DNA from: Lactuca virosa
Lineage: Eukaryota; Streptophyta; Magnoliopsida; Asterales; Asteraceae
Reading direction: 5' to 3'
NCBI GenBank assembly: GCA_928212115.1
Contig: CAKMRJ010005634.1
Location: 177,581,472-177,645,471, forward strand
DNA length: 64,000 nucleotides
Both the position numbers and the translations under genes were made by a program. Positions within the stretch are counted from its first letter, which is position 1. Each line of letters begins with the position of its first letter. This document shows positions 57,110 through 64,000 of the stretch, piece after piece. Below the pieces are notes generated by a model. The model did not search any database. It saw nothing but the letters and a program-made list of their open reading frames with translations, and had not been told where the DNA came from.

Positions 57110-58731
57110 AGGCGAAGCAAACAGCTTTATTCTCTCAAGTAGAACTTTGCATGTTTAATTCGTTTGTCTCTAAAGTTGAACCGAAGACGGTAAATGCTGC
57201 TCTTGATCACTCTGATTGGGTGCAAGCTATATAAGACGAACTCCATGAGTTTGAAAGAAATCGAGTTTGGAGGCTGATTCCCACACCAAAGGATGCATCT
57301 GTAGTCGGTTTAAAATGGGTTTTTAGAAATAAATTAGATAAAGAGGGTAACGTAATTCGCAATAAAGCGAGGCTGGTAGTGAAAGGATATTGTCAGGAAG
57401 AAGGGATAGACTATGAAGAGACCTTCGCTCCTGTAGCAAGGTTGGAATCAGTGAGAATCTTTCTGGCATATGCTGCATATAAAAGGCTTCGAAGTTTTCC
57501 AAATGGATGTAAAATGTGCTTTCTTGAATGGAGAACTAGAAGAAACGGTATACGTTGAGCAACCACCCGGATTTGTGAACGAGAAGTATCCTGATCACTG
57601 CTACATACTGGATAAAGCAGTCTATGGTTTGAAGCAAGCCCCGAGAGCCTGGTATGAAACTCTAACACGATTTCTCAAAATGTAAAAATTCAAACAAGGT
57701 TCGGTCGACCCAACCTTCTTTTGCAAGAAAGAAGGCGAACACTTAATGATTGTTCAAATTTACGTCGATGACATCATCTTCGGATCCACGAATCCTAGCT
57801 TAACAGTTGAATTCAGGAAGTTGATGGAGACTAAGTTTGAAATGAGCGCAATGGGTCCGATTAACTTTTTTCTTGGATTGAATATAAGACAGGGACCAGA
57901 AGGCATCTTCATTAATCAGGAAGCATACACGAAGACTCTTTTGGCGAAGTTCGGCATGACGGGAGATTCCAAAGTGAAGGTTCCAATGGCATTTGGCACG
58001 AAGCTGACTCCATCTCTTGAGAAACCGGCTGTTGATGTGACTATCTATCGTCAAATGATAGGGTCACTAATGTATCTAACGGCTAGTAGGCCAGACATAA
58101 TGTTTTCTCTCTGTTATTGTGCCAGGTTTCAAGCAAATTCAAGAGAACCTCATATGATTGCAGTGAAAAATATCTTTCGGTATTTGAAGCGAACCTCGTC
58201 TCTCGGTCTTAGGAACCTGCAAAATCTGGCTTCTTTGTTCAAGCTTTCTCTGACGCTGATCTTGGTGGATGTGGTTTGGACCGAAAGAGCACAACCGGCG
58301 GGTGCCAGTTCCTTGATGGCAAACTCGTCAGCTGGCAGTCAAAGAAACAAACTTGCGTGTCTCTCTCCACAGCCGAAGCTGAGTACATCGCTGTAACATC
58401 CTGTCCATCACAAGTCATTTGGATACAAAGCCAACTTAGAGATTATGGCTTAAGCATGAAGAAGATTCCTCTCTACTGTGACTCTGAAAGTGCGATTCGA
58501 ATATGTCACAATCCAGTGCAACACTCAAAGACTAAACATATTGCACTAAGATACCACTTTATCAAGGACCATGTTGAAGATGGTAATGTTGAAGTTCACT
58601 TCGTTCGGTCCTCAGATCAACTGGCTGACATCTTCACTAAGGCCTTACCTGAAGCAAGCTTTAACAAGATACTCCAAGGCTTGGGTATGATGGAAGCTGA
58701 GTCAGTACCAAAACCCCTTTCTATTCTCTAA
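57037..58731 (+). pseudogene. pol: Copia reverse transcriptase and RNase H
   Basis: Four frame pieces: 57037-57470 (to a stop at 57232, then WVFRNKLDKEGNV and KARLVVKGY), 57470-57685 (FQMDVKCAFLNGELEETVYVEQPPG is the RT motif containing a catalytic Asp; KQAPRAWYE), 57746-58215 (YVDDIIFGSTN with both catalytic Asp residues) and 58276-58731, RNase H with DRKSTTGGCQF, STAEAEYIA and SDQLADIFTKALP. Shifts lie at about 57475 and 58215, and stops at 57232 and 57683. Motif spacing is as in functional copia enzymes, so these lesions look recent. Confidence 0.88.
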
Positions 58732-58742
58732 AAATTGAACAA

Positions 58743-58925
58743 GCGAAATAGAGCGAACGCTCGGTCTATTTCGGCTCTGGAAATTTTTGGAACCGAAATG
58801 AACCGAACGCTCGGTCTATTTCGGCTCTAGAAATTTTTGGAACCGAAATGAACCGAACGCTCGGTCTATTTCGTCTCTAGAATTTTCAGGAACCAAATTG
58901 ACCTGATCGCTCGGTCCATTTCGCT
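58743..58925 (+). repeat. Four 50-bp repeats, each a stem-loop, after pol
   Basis: Period is exactly 50 bp. Each unit contains a sequence of the form CCGAAAT...ACGC...ATTTCGG that folds into a stem of about 14 pairs with an ACGC loop (about 58743-58774, 58793-58824, 58843-58874, 58893-58924). The array starts about a dozen nt after the pol stop and lies between pol and the extra ORF. Confidence 0.85.
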
Positions 58926-60513
58926 TCATCTTGTCTAAGGTATGGTTTCGGTTGTATATTTTTGTAAAGCTTTCTTATTCTTTCGCATGTTTATATTCAG
59001 AACTTATTTTTATTATTTTTCAGAAATTCCAAAAAAAAATTCCAAAACATTTTCTTTTCTGTTTTTATTATTTTTCAGAAATTCCAAAAATCCAAAAATA
59101 TTTTCTTTTCTGTTTTTCTACTTTTTCAGAAAAATTCAAAAACTACAAAAATACTTCTATTTGGTTTTAGTTTTATCTATCAATTCTCACTATGACTCAA
59201 GATTAACAGATGCGAAACACTATGGCATTGGGGCAGGTATAACATTCTTATCTTCGTACTAGTTAAGTGTCCCTAGAAGCATGTTGCTGCATGTAGACCG
59301 AAGCCTCCAAGACTCTGAGTGAATCCTGAATGATTCGAAATACACCATTCGTTTCTTCCAAAGTCGGCTGCTAAAATCACTCAAGTCATGAGCAGAGGTA
59401 CTTTCGGTTCTTTAACCATCTCTTCACATTTCTCCATTACGTTTCACTTTATAAAAGTAACCCTTGAGACTCTCAACAATTACCACTGAGGTTTATGGTT
59501 ACACAATCTCTGTGTTAATGATCATTAGATACGTTCACCACATGCTATGTGAAACCCAATATCCAATACCTTGAATGAATTGACGGTGAACGCTAAAATG
59601 TTCAAGCTATTACTTGTTACCTCACGAAATTTCTTTTTATTTTTGAGTGATCATTATGAAATTGTCTAACACCAAGACGTTTCTTTCCAAAAGATCCAGT
59701 TTCTTTTTGTTTTTGAGATTTCTTATTATTATCCGTTACTTTCTACATTTTCCAACCTACTTGTTCAACAGATCACATCGGTCTCACAAGTACTTCATCC
59801 AACTTTCGGTCTTATTTCAAGTATCGATGTTCGGTTGAAGATAGACTACCCACTGGAGCCTATATTTGAAAAGATGTCTTTCAATGTTTCTTTACAAACA
59901 TTTGATCGTATTTCACGGGAAACGACACTGACACGTCTGAGTCTCTCTTGACTTTGAAGGAAGCGATTCGTGCCCGGGATCCACTGTTCCGTGTCTAAAT
60001 AGACATCACTTAAATCCCACAAATATTTTGCTTTATTTCTTTTTCATTGGCACACTCTTGCACGAAGATCTTTATGATTTTCCACATTCTAGTTCGTGGT
60101 ACAAATGGCACTATTCCAGATTTGTCTTTTTGGTTCTAACAGAAATGAAGGTTCACTTTAATACGGAGCATAGGTTCCCTTGTGTAAAGTGAAAGGATGA
60201 GTCTTGTCTATTGTGGTATGCACTGGCATTTGAAGAGGCACTAATGGATAAGAACTGAATTGGGCGCGTGAATTTAAAACAGTTCCTACATCCACGTATG
60301 CTGACGTATCTCTAGGGAAACCACGCTGTCACATCGCGCTTTTTCAGGTGACGTTTCAGAGATCGTATCATCATCACAGCGAATATTTTCTCTCACCTAG
60401 CAACGGTATAAAAGGGGGTTTCTCACACCTACTGTACATCCTTACCTTCTTCAACCTCTTTCTCGAAAATAACCAGTGATAAACAACTGTTCATCTTCTT
60501 CGTCACTGCAACA
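58926..60513. other. Copia inter-ORF region
   Basis: About 1.6 kb without a supported gene. 58990-59160 has three imperfect copies of a U-rich phrase with TTTTCAGAAATTCCAAAA. Beyond 59200 the sequence is unremarkable and AT-rich. GGTATAAAAGGGGG at 60405-60418 is a good TATA box about 100 nt before the first ATG of the extra ORF, raising the possibility of its own promoter. Confidence 0.65.
60405..60418 (+). promoter_or_regulatory. TATA box upstream of the extra ORF
   Basis: GGTATAAAAGGGGG matches a strong plant TATA element. A start about 30 bases downstream would give a 5' leader of roughly 70-80 nt to ATG 60514. Between pol and an internal ORF this would allow separate transcription. Sequence-only inference. 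Confidence 0.5.
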
Positions 60514-63425
60514 ATGGTGGAAGCTTCTTCTCATCAAGATCAAACTGCTTCATCAACCTTGCTCAAGATAAAGCCTAATCAGAATCTCATTATTCAACTA
60601 GACCCTTTTCTTTACGATTCGTACATGCTTCACATTGTAGGGTGTCTCAAGTATTCCCCATTGGTGATTGCTCTTACACAGGTTGAATCAGTTCCCATGT
60701 CCCTTCTATCACAGGTCTATTTCACTGCTTCCTATGACAAACGCAAGGAACGGATCTACTTCGATATCTTTGATCAAAGAACCTCTGTATCCAAAGCACG
60801 CTTTTTTTCATTGCTAGGGCTTGCTGCAGATGCCTCTGTCATCTCACCGGATTTCATAACCACAACTCAGCTGTTCTCAATGTTCTATGACATGGGATAC
60901 ACGGAAGTTCTAACTACGATAACGAAATTCAAGAAGTCCTTTTTACCGCCTCAGTGGAATGGTCTGCTTACACTTCTTTACAAAGGATTAGCAGAAAGGG
61001 TTGCAGGGTCCGATGGGGCAAACAAATGTTTCATGACCATCCTTTATGGTATCTACAATGGCATCAATTTGGATTATGGTTCTCTAATTTGGTTACAACT
61101 GGTGCAGAGCCTCAACTCATCCTCTAGAAAGTCTGAGATTTCATGCTCGTTTCTGGACTTTAGTCACTCACAGAGCTATTGAGACTTTTAATATTCGAGT
61201 TATGGCGGATGCTCTGTTGTCTACTGTTGCTACTTTTCACACGGTCAAAATTATTGTGGCTGACCCTACCAAGTACCCATACATCGGTTCTATTCCTGAA
61301 TCAATAAGCCGATGTGTCTCTAGTGAAAGTAGAGTAATGGCTGAATACAGGAAATTGCCTCCTTCTGGTCCACTCCAACTTACTCCTGAGATGCAGAGTG
61401 CTTTGGAGGCAGCTGACAAACCTGCCAAGAGAGGGAAGAAACAGGAGACCAAGAAAGCTGAGACCGAAGGTCCCTCATCTCCTAAAAAGCGTAAGGCTGA
61501 TAAAGCTGCACCTTCGGCTCCTAAAAGGAAAAAGATCAAGTAGATAGCAAAGCGACCAAAAGAAACAGACGCCTTCTGTTTCCAATGAAGAGGAACCGAC
61601 TTTGATTTTGACTCCACTTACTATAGTCCTTATCGCCTTCCAAGCGAGAATGAGGATGATGCTCTGGTGACAAAGCTCCATTTGCAAGCTTTTAATGATA
61701 AGCTTGACAAGTTACTTGGTTCCTCTACAACTTATTCTGAAGTTGTTTTAAAAGCTTTTCTTGATACTGCTCTTCAGCAATATACAGACTCAATTGACAA
61801 ATCTACAAAGATTGTGGATGCTTCCACATCTACCTGTAAGCAAGCAACAACGGAAGTAGCAAATCTAGTTCATGAGTCAAAGATCTTTTTGGAATCACTC
61901 AAAGCCCATTCCGATTCCAATGCTGCTAAGGTTAACGCTTCTATTGATTCTCTTTCCAAGTCCCTTCAAGAAGAGAAAGCAAAGTTTGATTCTGTTCGCA
62001 CTGAGTTCAAAAGCCGATCACACTTCTCTTCTCACTTCGGTCATCTCTCGCCTTGATAAGCTTCAGGCTGACCTGGCCACCGAAACGAAGGTTAAGGATG
62101 AACTTGCTCAAACCACTACACAACTTGAAGTCCAATCAACTCATCTTGCTCATGCTCAGAAGGAAATTGCATCACTCAAGGCTGAGCGGGTTGTTCTTAA
62201 AAGTTGTGTTGGGGATGTTCTCTCCATTGTCAGTAATATTGTTAATGCTCATGATCCCGTTCTCACGCTTACAATCCGGAATCACTTGACTGCACGACTT
62301 CTTCCTGCTATTTAGATGTTAAGTCAGATTCAGGGTATTACGGAGTCCGTTATCACTCCGCAACAAGGGGGAGAAGGTGTTCAAAATCCTCTAATTCCAC
62401 CGAAAGTCATTATCGGAACCGAACCGAAGGTTAATGTAGCTTCGGGTTCTGGTGGAAAAGAAAATTTGAAGGAGGTTGTGGAAGATAGTGATGATGATGA
62501 AGAAGAGAAAGAGCGAAAGGAGAAAGAAGCTCAAGACGCTCTGATTTGCAAGCAGGCTCTCTTTCCTATTTGGACACGGGAAAGATTGATCAAAGAAGCG
62601 ATTGAGTTTCCTAGCACTCACTGGTTGGAACCTGTTGCCTCGTTTGATTGTGAAAATACGAGGGATTCTCAATTTGACATGCCTATCACCTGTAAGGCAT
62701 TTTTGTTCCACTGTTTTGATTCAACTGTTGAAGTTCCTTCTCCTCACCCACAGGTTGATCAAGATCTAATCGATTATTATCTTGAATTTGCTCAACCTCA
62801 ATACTTGACATGGAGTGCTCAGAAAATAACCTCTGTCAAGGTATTGAAACCAGCTGGTGCTGGAAAATTTATCAACGTCAAGTTCAGGGTGACCCGAGGA
62901 TCTGATGACTCGGTTCATATGATTTCCTTAGCCGGTCTTCCAAACCTGAACCCACATGATTGGATTCTGTTGTTCAACATTCTGCTTACTAATCAACAGC
63001 AGTATGAGCCGATCCTCAATCACATTAAAAGGATGTTGGCTTCCTATATCCATGAAGTTGCTAAGATGGATCAGGAGGTTGCACATGTTATGAGGAAGAA
63101 GCCAATTGTGAAGCCTATCGGTAAGCCAAGTGATCTAAATAAGATGAAAATGGGCAAGATTGATCCGGTTCATCACACTGTAATGTTTACTCGAGGCGAA
63201 GGTGAAAATTTTCTTTTTGCGCTTGTTGACAAACACCTCTTCTCCACAACCTGTTTGGAGCACGTTCTTAATATAACTCACAGGTGTAAGCTGAATAGTG
63301 ATTCGGATAAGAAGAACTTCTCTGACATGCTTCGGTGGTATATAGCATTTCGTCACACTCTTTTGGCCATTATACCAGATGTATTCAAGACAGTCAAGAA
63401 GTCTACACTCACTCAACCGAAGTAG
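60514..63425 (+). pseudogene. Extra ORF module of the copia element (unknown function)
   Basis: Pieces 60514-61130, 61130-62020 and 62020-63425 in three frames read as one ancestral protein of about 970 residues, with two frameshifts and stops at 61541, 61586 and 62313. The N-part (about 220 residues) is globular and includes SLLSQVYFTASYDKRKERIYF. The middle has a Lys-rich nuclear-localisation-like run (KKRKADKAAPSAPKRKKIK) and then a coiled coil (LAQTTTQLEVQSTHLAHAQ). The C-part starts with an acidic DSDDDEEEKERKEKE segment and ends in a globular domain of about 300 residues with YLTWSAQKITSVKVLK and FRVTRGSDDSVHM. I recognise no host domain. Position matches the env-like or additional ORF of large copia elements, but I see no membrane segment, so a nuclear rather than envelope role is more likely. 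Confidence 0.7.
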
Positions 63426-63446
63426 TCTCTCGCCTCTATTTGACGC

Positions 63447-63458
63447 AAAAGGAGAGAT
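63447..63458 (+). other. Copia polypurine tract
   Basis: AAAAGGAGAGAT directly before the 3' LTR; the plus-strand primer site. Confidence 0.88.
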
Positions 63459-63781
63459 TGTTGGGTTTTGGAGTTGCGTCTTAGGGCTCGTTGATAAGTC
63501 CATATTGTTTACACTGATTGGGCCTGTCCAACCATGGGTACTCTTTAAGGTTAGCTTGTATATATTGCATGCATGTATAGCTTTAAGGTTGTCGTTCTCA
63601 TTAGTTGCTATTGCATTGTAACCCTCACACACACCTCTGCAGTCGAAGTTCTTAATCGAGCTCTTCTGAGGTGTGAGTTTTTAATCATTCGACACCTTTT
63701 AATCCATTCCTCTGTTCTTTACTTGATTGATATTGTTTTTCTGTTTAGAATCTGTCGATCTTTAGCGCATAATTCTCATCA
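63459..63781 (+). repeat. Copia 3' LTR, 323 bp
   Basis: Same length as the 5' LTR, about 13 substitutions, followed by the taata duplication. Confidence 0.95.
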
Positions 63782-64000
63782 TAATAAAAGAATATAGAAA
63801 AATAAAAATAAACAAAGAAAATATATACAGATATATATTAACCTAAACAAACAAACAAACATAAAGGAATGTTAACGAAGGTAAATAAACAAACAAGATT
63901 ATTGTTCATGTTTGTTTATTTATGTAAACAAACACAAAATTTTGTTTATGTTTGTTTGTTTATTAAATATACAAACATAAACGAACATCATACCAAACGA
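63782..64000. repeat. AT-rich inverted repeats of TGTTTGTTTA type
   Basis: Alternating AACAAACAAACA and TGTTTGTTTATT words on the same strand (for example 63885-63930 and 63930-63975) allow several hairpins. This resembles the end of a MITE or hAT-like element, but the other end is outside the window. Confidence 0.55.

Larger units (their letters stand above)
51464..63781 (+). mobile_element. Complete 12.3-kb Ty1/copia element with extra coding module
   Basis: Short LTRs of 323 bp (51464-51786, 63459-63781), perfect duplication taata (51459-51463, 63782-63786), PBS at 51789 and polypurine tract AAAAGGAGAGAT at 63447-63458. Order: gag, long spacer, protease, integrase, RT, RNase H, then a 2.9-kb sense-strand module before the 3' LTR. 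The LTRs differ at about 13 of 323 positions with no indels. All coding parts carry lesions. The layout with an ORF after pol recalls SIRE/Maximus elements, but the LTR is unusually short for those, so the lineage is left open. Confidence 0.92.

Noticed and set aside
60514..61543. Extra ORF read as a normal host gene
   Set aside because: It lies between pol and the 3' LTR of an element with a perfect target duplication, on the same strand, and is frameshifted.

Overview
This is a nuclear plant window made almost entirely of nested transposable elements. I found no host protein gene, tRNA or rRNA. Every recognisable reading frame belongs to a retrotransposon or DNA transposon, and nearly all carry stops or frameshifts. 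The repertoire (Athila, Tat, Tekay chromoviruses with 1.5-2.2 kb LTRs, large copia elements with an extra ORF, PIF/Harbinger) indicates a large-genome angiosperm. The element styles remind me of Asteraceae such as lettuce, but that is an impression, not a result.

Layout: (1) 1-13247: Athila Ty3/gypsy remnant (+), split by a young gag-only Tekay-type element (1043-9661, minus, TSD aaaac; here TekA). (2) 13248-17500: decayed Tat-type element with an antisense extra ORF before its 3' LTR. (3) 17500-27961: 3' part of a copia element (extra ORF plus 555-bp LTR), split by a second gag-only Tekay element (18395-27196, plus, TSD tcttc; TekB). (4) 27962-34228: 3' end of another Tekay-like element (TekD), carrying a hAT-like MITE and a 2.5-kb solo LTR (TSD ttgag). 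(5) 34229-48910: a minisatellite split by an Ale-like copia (34746-39719, minus, itself hit by a 637-bp solo LTR) and by a pol-bearing Tekay chromovirus (39762-48564, minus, TSD aaaaa; TekC). (6) 49096-50990: PIF/Harbinger transposon with a nonsense-riddled transposase. (7) 51464-63781: complete 12.3-kb copia element (TSD taata, LTRs about 4% diverged) with a 2.9-kb extra coding module after pol. (8) 63782-64000: AT-rich inverted repeats.

The most interesting signal is shared by the Tekay-type elements. Their LTR bodies are related, yet each family has its own short CpG-containing interrupted palindrome, repeated in two clusters at the same two places: just upstream of the TATA box and again downstream of it. 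The same elements carry splice-like signals at matching positions: a leader intron inside the LTR (donor 200-214 nt after the TATA box; acceptor in a conserved block near the LTR 3' end), a second leader intron from just after the PBS to the base before the gag ATG, and, in TekC, a 68-nt intron between gag and protease. The acceptor TAG of that 68-nt intron is also the gag stop codon, and removing the intron joins gag to protease in frame. This reads as a spliced chromovirus design in which splicing decides Gag versus Gag-Pol. It is inferred from sequence alone and needs RNA evidence.
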